This document shows positions 1 to 6,764 of a stretch of DNA of 15,212 nt, piece after piece. The stretch lies in contig CAYQNS010000088.1 in the NCBI GenBank assembly GCA_964418755.1, positions 1 to 15,212 of the forward strand, read 5' to 3'. The stretch's first letter is position 1. Each line of letters begins with the position of its first letter. The notes under the pieces were generated by a model. That model did not search any database and was not told the origin of the DNA. It saw nothing but the letters and a program-made list of their open reading frames with translations. Source of the stretch: 4572-123 sp964418755 (GTDB lineage: Bacteria; Desulfobacterota; Desulfobacteria; Desulfobacterales; 4572-123). A program made the translations under genes and the position numbers.

Positions 1-1014
1 ACAAAAATTGGATTATTAAAAGAGCATGATATTCATAATTTATTACCAATATTTGGAATAAATAAAGTCAGTGAACCACAAGTAGAATATAGAAAACCAA
101 AAGAGATAAACTCTATTGACGATTTATTAAGTGATGATTCATTAGATATTTTAGGTGGTGATTCAGAAGGTTTATTCGATTTTAAACATACTCCAAAAGA
201 CTACGAAAGAGCTGAATCAGATTTTATTGCACACAGGAAACCGTGCAATGATTTTGACAAATACGAATCTATATTCAAAGAGATACAAAAAGAATTAGCA
301 AACGGCAAACGAAAATTAATTGAGTTTAAAAAAGACAATCTAAGAGAAGGCGATTTCTACGTTCATAATGGTGTTCTAATGCTACTTGAAAAAGTAAATA
401 TATCTATAGAAGAACAAACCTTTTCAAGTGGTAAACGTATTAGAAAAGACGGAAGGACAAAATGTATTTTTGAGAATGGAACAATGTCAACTATGTTATA
501 TCGTTCTTTGGCTAAAATCCTCTATGCAAATGGCCGTGTCGTTACACAAAATATTGAGAAAGTAAACGAAAATTTTATCGAGAAGTTTAGCAACATTGCC
601 ACTGAAGATGAAGAAGTCGGATATATCTATGTTTTGAAATCTAAGAGTACCGATGAACGAATTATATCAATACAGAATCTTTACAAAATTGGTTACTCAA
701 AATCAGAAGTTGAAGAACGAATAAAAAATGCAGAGAAAGAACCGACTTATTTGATGGCTCCTGTAAGGATTCAAGGAGCATGGAAATGTTTTAATATGAA
801 TCCGCATAAATTAGAGCAATTACTTCATAATTTCTTTGGCAATTCATGTTTGGAATTAGATGTCTTTGATGAAAAAGGGAAAAGACATAGTCCAAGGGAA
901 TGGTTTATTGCTCCGATAGAAGTTATTGAACAAGCAATAGAATTGATAATAAATGGAAAAATTGTAAAATATAAATTTGATGCTGAAAATATGACAATAA
1001 TAGGGAAATGTTGA
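1..1014 (+). CDS. GIY-YIG / T5orf172-type nuclease-family protein, 5' end outside the window
   Basis: The frame is open from base 1 to the TGA at 1012-1014, giving 337 visible codons; the true start lies to the left. The Met at 379 is internal, because the upstream codons continue an uninterrupted, lysine- and aspartate-rich protein. The C-terminal 130 residues resemble the T5orf172 branch of GIY-YIG nucleases: GYIYVL (visible residues 207-212), LYKIGYS (227-233), an Arg a few residues later (R240), then a Glu and His in HKLEQLLHNFF, and finally REWF. Family members cut or bind DNA and are common in phages and mobile elements; the substrate here is unknown. The N-terminal part is not recognised. 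The gene is strongly AT-rich, unlike the host genes to the right, and is followed within 40 bases by an attC-like site, so it is probably a horizontally acquired cassette gene. The family call is fairly sure, the role is not. Confidence 0.75.
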   Translation, partial: TKIGLLKEHDIHNLLPIFGINKVSEPQVEYRKPKEINSIDDLLSDDSLDILGGDSEGLFDFKHTPKDYERAESDFIAHRKPCNDFDKYESIFKEIQKELANGKRKLIEFKKDNLREGDFYVHNGVLMLLEKVNISIEEQTFSSGKRIRKDGRTKCIFENGTMSTMLYRSLAKILYANGRVVTQNIEKVNENFIEKFSNIATEDEEVGYIYVLKSKSTDERIISIQNLYKIGYSKSEVEERIKNAEKEPTYLMAPVRIQGAWKCFNMNPHKLEQLLHNFFGNSCLELDVFDEKGKRHSPREWFIAPIEVIEQAIELIINGKIVKYKFDAENMTIIGKC

Positions 1015-1046
1015 AAATTGAAATCAAAGACAATGAGGAATTAAAA

Positions 1047-1104
1047 ACACATAACCCGACGCTGAACTCGGACGCAAAAGGGTTCCGGTTAGCTTAGCGT
1101 TACA
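1047..1104 (+). other. attC-like integron recombination site
   Basis: The site lies 33 bases after the GIY-YIG stop. Outer boxes TAAC (1052-1055) and GTTA (1099-1102) pair. Inner boxes pair as GCT (1061-1063) with AGC (1091-1093), AAC (1065-1067) with GTT (1088-1090), and CGG (1069-1071) with CCG (1085-1087). This leaves single unpaired bases G1064 and T1068 on one arm, unpaired spacers 1056-1060 and 1094-1098, and a 13-base loop. Imperfect R and L boxes with extrahelical bases on one arm are the hallmark of attC sites, and the orientation, with GTT last and downstream of the gene, is the one expected for a cassette. No integrase or second attC is in the window. The R' box (GTTACAA) departs from the usual GTTRRRY. 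Confidence 0.55.
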
Positions 1105-1890
1105 AATAGCCAAATCATATCACAAAGTTCTTAAGACCGGTGCTTACTGCTATCTATCTTGAATAATACGAACATACCAAAATATTGATTCAGCAAGAAA
1201 ATATTCAGAATCGTAAGTACCATTTTTCCGGAAATGGCAAAACCTACCTGCTGTAGCAGGAGTGTCTCAGCATCGTTCCTTGCGATTGCCTACCCACAAT
1301 TTACAACCACTTCAGCCGGGTTGTTATCACAGCTACCTTGCGGATTTAAATTTATCAAAGAACCGTATAGGGGTTATTTCAACATATAAAATCCATTGTC
1401 TATATATTCTTGCCCCGTGTGTGAACGCTGTCCAGATGATACCCTACACGACCATTTCCCTAGTAGAAAAGCCTATTTCGTCTATCTGCCCGGGCCTGAT
1501 ACAACGGGTTTTACCCTTAGTGTGTTGCGCGGTATCATATATGGAACCTTACCCCCACCCCCTGCTGTCTGCTCCCCCCCACCCCCTGCCTCTCACCGAT
1601 CTATCAAGAGTAGGCCTACATTGCCGGCAGTGGCGCAGGGCAGGGACACCACCACCACGAATAGAGACACTCCGGCTGCCTGTGTGCCTTATTTGCAGGG
1701 CGCCTTAATACCTTGTATTGCCTGCCTATCACTGATAATCCTGTGGTTATGATAACGGGTATTATGTCAACAGTTACGAAAACAGTCGAAAAGCAAAGGA
1801 AATGAACAAAAACCCGTTCGCGCATAACCATGTAACCCCTTGATATTACGTTACTCATATTATGAAAAACACAAAACCCCATAACTGGCT
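1105..1890. other. Non-coding stretch between cassette and satellite operon
   Basis: I see no convincing gene in these 786 bases. The open frames on both strands are short, overlap each other, lack ribosome sites, and encode Cys/Pro/His-rich peptides matching no family. The C-rich tract on the plus strand (1551-1589) causes much of this. Leftward transcription from the small terminase gene would enter here. The region probably contains the junction between the satellite operon and the cassette, but I cannot place a boundary. Confidence 0.5.
1551..1590 (-). other. G-rich tract with quadruplex potential (minus strand)
   Basis: The minus strand carries four G-runs of five to seven bases. The outer pairs are separated by a single T, and the two pairs by an 11-base spacer. 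The short outer loops fit a G-quadruplex, although the middle loop is longer than the classical limit of seven. It lies in non-coding DNA between the small terminase gene and the cassette. Whether it folds in the cell is unknown. Confidence 0.4.
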
Positions 1891-2406
1891 CTAATTACTG
1901 TTTGCCGGTTCCTCATTATCCAACTCCAAGTCCACGTCAATAACATCCTCATGGCCATTGGTCCCAGGCATCGCGGCCTTGAGCAGGTCTATAACTGCCG
2001 GGTCAAGCGATTGGTTTAGGTTATTGGTGATATTCGTCAAATGTACCGATTGTGTTTGAGGGTTACCAAAACCGGCAGCGTCAAAGACGCGTTTCTCCCG
2101 TTTCCCTGCCAAATCAAATAATACCTTGGCTTCCTCAAATGCTTTGGGGTCGACTGTTTCTTTTTGGGATAACTTTGTCAGATGCTTATTAGCAGATCCA
2201 ATAAGCATGGCTGTATTATTGACTGCATTATCGATACATCGGCCCACAAGTTCCCGGAAACCGGCGTCCAATAAGGGTTTAATATCTTTTCTGTTTCTTA
2301 ATCGGCTTACCGTTGCATTTGAAGTTCCTGTCGCCTTTGCCGTTTCGCTACCAGTGCATCCGGCGGCAAGCATTTCTATTGCCTTTTGCTTTGTTTCCCC
2401 GTTCAT
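1891..2406 (-). CDS. Putative phage terminase small subunit (HTH DNA-binding protein)
   Basis: 171 residues. The N-terminal 45 residues form a helix-turn-helix with the pattern of small terminases and other HTH regulators (KQKAIEMLAAG...TGTSNATVSRLRN). A helical middle section follows (about residues 46-110), then a segment around AGFGNPQTQSVHLTNI and an acidic tail. The small terminase recognises the pac/cos site and hands DNA to the large ATPase; no large subunit is visible here. A lone small terminase is typical of phage satellites that redirect helper-phage packaging. The start is supported by GGAAGG eight bases upstream (2415-2420). It is the last gene of the leftward train, 29 bases after its neighbour. 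A plain HTH regulator remains possible because the sequence similarity is only by eye. Confidence 0.55.
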   Translation of the reverse strand: MNGETKQKAIEMLAAGCTGSETAKATGTSNATVSRLRNRKDIKPLLDAGFRELVGRCIDNAVNNTAMLIGSANKHLTKLSQKETVDPKAFEEAKVLFDLAGKREKRVFDAAGFGNPQTQSVHLTNITNNLNQSLDPAVIDLLKAAMPGTNGHEDVIDVDLELDNEEPANSN

Positions 2407-2435
2407 TCGCTATACCTTCCAATTTTTTCCAAAAT

Positions 2436-2672
2436 TCAAGTAGTGTGTGTGTAGCCGGGAAACCTATTTTCCCGAAGTCCCTCCCGGGCAATTCTAAAAA
2501 GACCTTTCACATGCTGAATTTCTGATTCGTTCTGTTGCCTGCGGTTTTCCCGCCTTTTATGTTCAGGGTATGGCAACCTGCCTTTGGGTAATTCGACAAG
2601 CACCCGTTGCGCTTTATCAAGCCGGGCCTGCCATTGTTTGAAATCCTGTTCAATTTGTTTCTGTGTGAGCAT
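2436..2672 (-). CDS. Small basic hypothetical protein
   Basis: 78 residues, not recognised. It is rich in Gln, Arg, Lys and Glu and should be mostly helical (residues 3-30 and 38-70), with a PYPEHKRRENRRQQNE segment in the middle. No membrane segment or Cys motif is present. The start has an AGGGG-type ribosome site five bases upstream. It lies 17 bases after the 66-residue gene and 29 before the putative small terminase gene, so it is very likely cotranscribed with them. A role in satellite replication or packaging is only a guess from position. Confidence 0.55.
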   Translation of the reverse strand: MLTQKQIEQDFKQWQARLDKAQRVLVELPKGRLPYPEHKRRENRRQQNESEIQHVKGLFRIAREGLRENRFPGYTHTT

Positions 2673-2689
2673 ACAAACCCCTTTTGAAA

Positions 2690-2890
2690 TTAATTCAAGC
2701 GCCCGGTTCGATTATCTTTCGCCCATGCATCAAGTACCCATCGGGCTGTCATCATAGCGACAATGTTTCCCATGGTAGGTTCTGCATCCACCAGTTTAGA
2801 CGTTATTGAGAGTTCACCGAATATTCTCAGGATGTCTCTTGCCTCTTTTTCTGCTGTGTCTAATTGAATCGTAAACACCTCAAGATCCAT
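2690..2890 (-). CDS. Small hypothetical protein of the satellite operon
   Basis: 66 residues, not recognised. The first half looks helical and acidic (residues 8-27). The second half contains a hydrophobic run (GNIVAMMTARWVLDAW) that is too short and interrupted to be a clear membrane segment. It overlaps the preceding Cys-containing gene by 11 bases, which argues for translational coupling and a real gene. Nothing in the sequence shows a function. Confidence 0.5.
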   Translation of the reverse strand: MDLEVFTIQLDTAEKEARDILRIFGELSITSKLVDAEPTMGNIVAMMTARWVLDAWAKDNRTGRLN

Positions 2891-3209
2891 TTACCGGCCT
2901 TCCTTCAGAATTTTTAACCCAATGTTCCAGTGGGCAGGACTCCAAATCAATAACCGCCTGGTCGGATTCGTTACACCACAATACCGGCATGCCATCAATA
3001 TGGCGCCGTGCACCCTTGAGGCAATTTGTAGAGCACCATATGTTTTTTTTATCCAACAAGGTGAGCAAGTGCGCCTTGTGTTTTTTCATCTGTCGGATAA
3101 GTTCATCATCCATGGCGCCTTCCGGTGCATCAAAACGGATCTCATGCCCGACAATATTAAATTGAATGCCCCGTTGATCTGCGGTTTTTAAAACATCGTG
3201 TGCCGTCAT
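2880..3209 (-). CDS. TubC-N-like protein with C-terminal four-Cys segment
   Basis: 109 residues. Residues 1-52 resemble the small TubC N-terminal docking-type fold that is often found beside phage and plasmid replication genes: a helix, a strand pair around GHEIRFDAPEG, and a basic helix ending HKAHLLTLL. The second half has Cys at 59, 63, 79 and 92 (WCSTNC, LWC, ESCP), spaced as a possible metal site. The start overlaps the stop of the primase gene in an ATGA arrangement, so the two are translationally coupled. In such neighbourhoods these proteins are presumed primase partners, but this is inferred from position. The TubC resemblance is fairly good; the zinc site is a guess. Confidence 0.6.
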   Translation of the reverse strand: MTAHDVLKTADQRGIQFNIVGHEIRFDAPEGAMDDELIRQMKKHKAHLLTLLDKKNIWCSTNCLKGARRHIDGMPVLWCNESDQAVIDLESCPLEHWVKNSEGRPVNGS

Positions 3210-5893
3210 ATGGTCCCCGTAACACGTCCGGTTTTTTTATTTACACTGGAAAAGACGTCTGCAATGTCTGCATTGTCTGTAAACTCTTTATTATCAGTAG
3301 TTCCCGCATACAGACGTTGTTTATCTGTCGTCTGCAATGTCTGCACCCTTGCTGAATTTTGGTCGTTATTTGCAGACATAGCAGACATTGAAAGTTCCAC
3401 GTCTGCACCTCTGCGCCCTTTATTTTCTTGGCCTGACAGACGTTGCAGACATTGCAGACATGTTTTTAAGAGTTTATTTATTTTTTCATCCCAAATAAGA
3501 CATTTCACAGAACGTTTCCCATTCGCATTATGCACACCTGCCGTTATGGTTAGCTCACAACTTCTAAGTAGTGCCCCCATCGCCTTGGCATTGGATAACT
3601 TTAATTCAGGTTTGCAATTTTCGTTGAATCGTTCCCAAATATAACCGATTGCCAGACGCCCGGAATCAATCTCAGGTTTTAAAATTTCAAGCGTTTTTAC
3701 CAAGTGTTTAACCTGGTCGGTGATCTCTTCATCGGTGATATGATTTTTATCCGTCATTAAATGCAGTGCGCCCACGATATGGCCCATATAAAATCGTGCT
3801 GCATCAATGCCCCGTTGCATATCTTCAATAGTTAGAATCTGCCCTGGTTCGCTATTTAAATTGAATCGTCTGATACAATACAAGACCCCTGCCAGTCGTA
3901 AAGCTGCCCCGGTGATCTTTGGGATAAAGTCCCTTATTGGTTTTGGCAGTTCTTTTCTTTGTGAATAAAGATCGTTTCTCCAGGCAATGAAATGCTGCCC
4001 GGCTTCAGAATCCAACATCAGGACAGTAGGCTTCCATTTTTCATCAGAAATTTTATTATCCGCCCAGGTCATGGCCCGGCTTAGAGTATTCTCCCATACG
4101 GCTTGATTCTTTTTACTCCAGGATTCCTCGGTTAAAGGATAGAATTTTGACCCCTCATAGGTAGGCAATAATCTGTAAACAGTACCATCAACCAAATAGA
4201 TACCATCGTCCCCGCCGAAAACTTTTCGCCATACTGCCGGCTGTATTCCACCAAATAAATTTAACCGCGCCCCGGTGATCGTTTTTGATTTGCTGGCCCT
4301 GACAATCCTGGTCGGCTTGCCGTCATATAGTGAAAGCCATGCTTCCCGGTCGGTGCCTTTTGATTTATATTGATTCTGTGCGTTCAGGAGTGCCGATAAT
4401 TCATCCAGTACACAAACAGTCCCACCATGGCCTGACAGGTCTTCCCGAATACCCTCAAGCGTCAAATCAGACATATAATAACCCCTTGCCCGTTTTGGTT
4501 CCGGCCCACGGTCTTTTTTATCTTTGGCCTGCCATTCCTGTATCCGCATTTCATAATCTTTGTCACTGGCAGTTTGTGCAGCATACAATGGGTTCAACAA
4601 AGCCCTTGCTGCATGTGTCTTGCCGTCGCCACTTTCGCGAATATCAACAAACCAAAAAATCAAGGGTGCCTTCCAAGATCGTTTAGGGGAAATAGAAACG
4701 GTGGCACCAAGGACACTTGCAAAAACTGCCATTGCTGCCCCTGGTAATGACTGTGAAGACGTTGCACAAGATCGCGCTAACTGTTTAATGCTGTCTGCAA
4801 TATCCAAAGGGAACGCTTCCCAGGGAAAGGCGGTCTTTGGGAATAATTGTTTTGCAAGATCCCATTCCGTTGACATGGCATCAGGTTTAAATTGTGCTTC
4901 TAACAGTTGGGTCCTGACAGCCTCAAGCCCTTCGGCCCCGTATAGATCGTTAAAATCACCATCATTGGATGGGAGCACAACCGCCGCACCAATGGCCGCC
5001 GCCGCCTCTTCAGCTTTCGCCTTTCCCGGATTTCCTTCTGTTTTAAGATCGTTGTCGCCGGTGATAATAATTTCATGGTCTGGATAAAGCTTACTGATAT
5101 GCCGCGCCACGGCTTCCAGGTTCCCAGCATTGAAAGCCACGACAACAGGCTTGCCGGTGGCCTCATGGATGCTTGCGCCGGTGGCGTAACCTTCACCAAT
5201 AAAAATTTTATCGCTGCCGGCAGGATCTCCGATAATAAATCGCCCGCCCTTGGTCTTTCCGTCCGGTAAAAAACGTTTTTGGCCGTCCGGTAAAATTCTT
5301 TGCAGTGAAGAAATGGCCCCGCCTGCATCCATGACAGGGATGATTAAAGCCTTTCCTTGGCATCGGATACCATAGGGCTTGACTCCCTTTTGAATCAGAT
5401 ATGGGTGATCTGGTGGCGCCGGTGTGGCCCTATCCCATATCTTTTGTGCTTCGATTGCTGCCGCTCGATGTTTTTCTTTTAGCTCGGATTCATATCTTTC
5501 TTTGGCTTCCCGAAGCATCCGGTCAAACTCGCGTTGCTGTCCAGCGCTCAGGGTTCGATTGCCATTTGAAAGCCATGTTTCCGAAAAACCTGTTTTCCAG
5601 TCACCAAAACACCCGCCCGCCGTTCCATCTATATTTAAAAAAAAGATGGCCCAGGCATTTCTATCTTTTTGCCCGGTGCCTGAAAAGCGTTCCATTTGCC
5701 CCGATGTGATATGGTCCGGTGGAGTCATCCCGGCTTTTTCAATAGCTTGTTTAAAATGGTCGATAGGCCCGTCAACATATAGATAAGACTTGCTTTTTAT
5801 GGCGGGCATGATAGTATTTATATCAGATTGTTTAACCTCGTTTTCGTTGGCCTGCCAGCCTGAAGACGAGGTTTTTTTATTGAGAGCATCCAT
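3206..5893 (-). CDS. Toprim primase fused to DUF3987 helicase-like domain (satellite replication protein)
   Basis: 895 residues. Residues about 65-110 carry the aromatic/glycine-rich segment common in phage primases (WAIFFLNIDG, FGDWKTG). A Toprim domain spans about 180-330, with the key acids at E234 (FIGEGYATG) and D280/D282 (ITGDND), plus DFNDLY near its end. A DUF3987 P-loop domain spans about 345-720, with Walker A ESGDGKT (420-426, K425) and Walker B VCVLDE (493-498). The protein should make primers and unwind DNA for autonomous replication of the element. It follows the excisionase gene with a one-base overlap (TAATG) and overlaps the next gene by ATGA, so it is the centre of the operon. 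No zinc finger is seen. The C-terminal 85 residues are low-complexity, with repeats CLQCLQ, MSAMSA, VQTLQT and NADIAD that reflect DNA iterons rather than protein structure. Confidence 0.9.
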   Translation of the reverse strand: MDALNKKTSSSGWQANENEVKQSDINTIMPAIKSKSYLYVDGPIDHFKQAIEKAGMTPPDHITSGQMERFSGTGQKDRNAWAIFFLNIDGTAGGCFGDWKTGFSETWLSNGNRTLSAGQQREFDRMLREAKERYESELKEKHRAAAIEAQKIWDRATPAPPDHPYLIQKGVKPYGIRCQGKALIIPVMDAGGAISSLQRILPDGQKRFLPDGKTKGGRFIIGDPAGSDKIFIGEGYATGASIHEATGKPVVVAFNAGNLEAVARHISKLYPDHEIIITGDNDLKTEGNPGKAKAEEAAAAIGAAVVLPSNDGDFNDLYGAEGLEAVRTQLLEAQFKPDAMSTEWDLAKQLFPKTAFPWEAFPLDIADSIKQLARSCATSSQSLPGAAMAVFASVLGATVSISPKRSWKAPLIFWFVDIRESGDGKTHAARALLNPLYAAQTASDKDYEMRIQEWQAKDKKDRGPEPKRARGYYMSDLTLEGIREDLSGHGGTVCVLDELSALLNAQNQYKSKGTDREAWLSLYDGKPTRIVRASKSKTITGARLNLFGGIQPAVWRKVFGGDDGIYLVDGTVYRLLPTYEGSKFYPLTEESWSKKNQAVWENTLSRAMTWADNKISDEKWKPTVLMLDSEAGQHFIAWRNDLYSQRKELPKPIRDFIPKITGAALRLAGVLYCIRRFNLNSEPGQILTIEDMQRGIDAARFYMGHIVGALHLMTDKNHITDEEITDQVKHLVKTLEILKPEIDSGRLAIGYIWERFNENCKPELKLSNAKAMGALLRSCELTITAGVHNANGKRSVKCLIWDEKINKLLKTCLQCLQRLSGQENKGRRGADVELSMSAMSANNDQNSARVQTLQTTDKQRLYAGTTDNKEFTDNADIADVFSSVNKKTGRVTGTI
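3257..3459. repeat. Symmetric iteron cluster inside the primase gene (candidate replication origin)
   Basis: The 15-mer GTCTGCAATGTCTGC occurs exactly at 3257-3271 and 3330-3344. Its reverse complement occurs at 3445-3459 (exact) and 3372-3386 (one mismatch). Each is itself two GCAGAC hexamers nine bases apart. Both same-strand pairs are 73 bases apart, and all four are symmetric about position 3358. A further pair, CAGACGT at 3311-3317 and ACGTCTG at 3399-3405, obeys the same symmetry. A less perfect CAGACGT at 3437-3443 faces TTGTCTG at 3273-3279. The copies fall in different codon phases, so they encode unlike peptides; this points to selection on the DNA. The layout, two iteron sets flanking a short core just inside the 3' end of a replication gene, fits an initiator-bound origin. 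Confidence 0.65.
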
Positions 5894-6102
5894 TATGCGG
5901 CCCTCTGCTGGATTTCCAGCCAGTCAAGGACAGCATCCTTTAAAAACCGGCGATACTTGCCCGCACGGATGCAAGGCATCGCGTCAGGTCCTTTTTGCCT
6001 AGTTCTGGCGTATACCCACGATACTGGTACCTTTAAAAAATCTGCCAGTTCTTTAACAGTCAAAAGTTCTTGTTTATCTTTAACGATCATTTTTTCGTCC
6101 AT
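5893..6102 (-). CDS. AlpA/excisionase-family MerR-type HTH protein
   Basis: 69 residues, the usual size for this family. A winged HTH fills most of it: LTVKELADFLKVPVSWVYARTRQ (about residues 14-36) is the helix-turn-helix, and PCIRAGKYRRFLKDAVLDWL the wing and following helix. Such proteins (AlpA, P4 Vis, Xis) bind near the attachment site to drive excision and often regulate the replication operon. The start is fixed by AGGAG on the minus strand (6111-6115) eight bases upstream. It is the first gene of the leftward train and its stop overlaps the primase start by one base. It lies downstream of the promoter, repeats and terminator at 6182-6475, so its expression probably depends on read-through. 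Family confidence is high; which of the two roles dominates is unknown. Confidence 0.85.
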   Translation of the reverse strand: MDEKMIVKDKQELLTVKELADFLKVPVSWVYARTRQKGPDAMPCIRAGKYRRFLKDAVLDWLEIQQRAA

Positions 6103-6181
6103 ATTTTGGCTCCTTTTCCCCTTAATAATAGTTTAACCGATTGAATTAATTGACTTATAAGCTTTTCGGTCCGCAGCCAAT

Positions 6182-6217
6182 AAAAAAGCCCGACCAAAAA
6201 AAGACTACACAAGTCTA
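6182..6217 (-). terminator. Leader terminator(s) upstream of the excisionase gene
   Basis: Reading leftwards, AGACT-TGTGT-AGTCT (6216 to 6202) is a five-base-pair hairpin running into seven T (6202-6196). Immediately after comes GGTCGGGC (6195-6188) and six more T (6187-6182). The last octamer can pair with GCCCGATC in the nearer 64-nt repeat (6274-6267) or its twin (6384-6377), giving a second terminator with a long loop. Two T-tracts after alternative stems, between a strong promoter and the first gene, suggest attenuation rather than simple ending. Confidence 0.55.
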
Positions 6218-6258
6218 CAGGGGCGGGATTGGGTACCCACTATCCTATCTTGTATACT

Positions 6259-6322
6259 CCTACTTCGATCGGGCTATTCTTTTAGCAGGCCCTATAAAGG
6301 GGGCTATCCGATAGAAACCGAT
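6259..6322. repeat. 64-bp direct repeat, copy 1
   Basis: It matches copy 2 (6369-6432) with only two differences over 64 bases (6276 A versus 6386 T; 6317 A versus 6427 T). Copy start points are 110 bases apart and the 46 bases between them are unrelated. It lies in the leader between promoter and excisionase gene. Confidence 0.9.
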
Positions 6323-6368
6323 ACTGATTTTGTCGCCAAGATAAAATATCCTAAGCGAACTTGTGAAC

Positions 6369-6432
6369 CCTACTTCGATCGGGCTTTTCTTTTAGCAGGC
6401 CCTATAAAGGGGGCTATCCGATAGAATCCGAT
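6369..6432. repeat. 64-bp direct repeat, copy 2
   Basis: Second copy of the repeat at 6259-6322; it begins about ten bases downstream of the predicted transcription start on the minus strand. Both copies contain GATCGGGC, which is complementary to the terminator-proximal GCCCGACC at 6188-6195 apart from one G-T pair in RNA. Confidence 0.9.
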
Positions 6433-6446
6433 TTCGTATTAATTTA

Positions 6447-6475
6447 AATATACTACATCGAACGCGGGTTGTCAA
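6447..6475 (-). promoter_or_regulatory. Near-consensus sigma-70 promoter reading leftwards
   Basis: On the minus strand TTGACA (6475-6470) is followed after exactly 17 bases by TATATT (6452-6447), one base from the -10 consensus. Predicted start is near 6441. It faces the two 64-nt repeats, the leader terminator and then the alpA-primase operon, and is the best promoter in the window. Confidence 0.7.
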
Positions 6476-6570
6476 GCATCGATAACCACGTAATATTAAA
6501 CACCATCCTACAGACCGGTTTGTCGGGGAGCTCTCCCGGTTCCGGAAACTGCTAAAATTATTTTAAGAAT

Positions 6571-6623
6571 TGTGACTAAATAACCAAAAAAAATGTGACC
6601 AAGCGTGTGACCATTTTGTGACC
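6571..6623 (+). repeat. TGTGACC short repeats, possible arm-type or operator sites
   Basis: TGTGACT at 6571 and TGTGACC at 6594, 6606 and 6617 are all in the same orientation. The last three are 12 and 11 bases apart, about one helical turn, so a protein could bind one face of the DNA. They lie about 140 bases inside the tRNA attachment end and about 100 bases behind the leftward promoter. Arm sites of a tyrosine integrase, excisionase sites, or repressor operators are all possible. Confidence 0.45.
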
Positions 6624-6764
6624 ACGATAAAAACAAACACGGTTAAAAACCATAAAACAGTATAGAAGGCGTATCATTCTCATTTCCAAGAATCATTATA
6701 TATTCTTATACGTTATTATATAATTATATATATTGTCAACAATTTCAAATAGTTATAAAGTAAA

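Larger units (their letters stand above)
6182..6441 (-). ncRNA. Candidate leader RNA with two tandem 64-nt units
   Basis: A transcript from the promoter at 6447-6475 would start near 6441 and reach the terminator at 6182, about 260 nt, before alpA. It contains no convincing open frame. It carries two copies of a 64-nt unit that each can fold: ATCGG near the 5' side pairs with CCGAT near the 3' side, enclosing an AGC-CCC / GGG...GCT stem. The unit's GCCCGATC can instead pair with GGTCGGGC at the terminator, so alternative folds are possible. The arrangement recalls the P4 satellite, where a short CI RNA and repeated leader sequences control termination ahead of the primase operon. No sequence match to that RNA is claimed. 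Confidence 0.4.

Noticed and set aside
1262..1882. Overlapping open frames on both strands in the C-rich region
   Set aside because: Mutually overlapping, no ribosome sites, odd Pro/Cys/His-rich composition caused by the C-runs, no family resemblance.
4560..5328. Long open frames opposite or shifted within the primase gene
   Set aside because: They lie entirely within a well-supported gene with clear Toprim and P-loop motifs, and are shadows of its GC-rich codons.
6259..6432. Two repeats as a minimal CRISPR array
   Set aside because: The repeats are 64 bp with a 46-bp spacer, only two copies, and no cas genes are nearby.
6182..6441. Type III toxin-antitoxin RNA (tandem RNA repeats, terminator, then toxin gene)
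   Set aside because: The layout fits superficially, but the next gene encodes an AlpA-like HTH protein, not a ToxN/CptN-type RNase, and there are only two widely spaced units.
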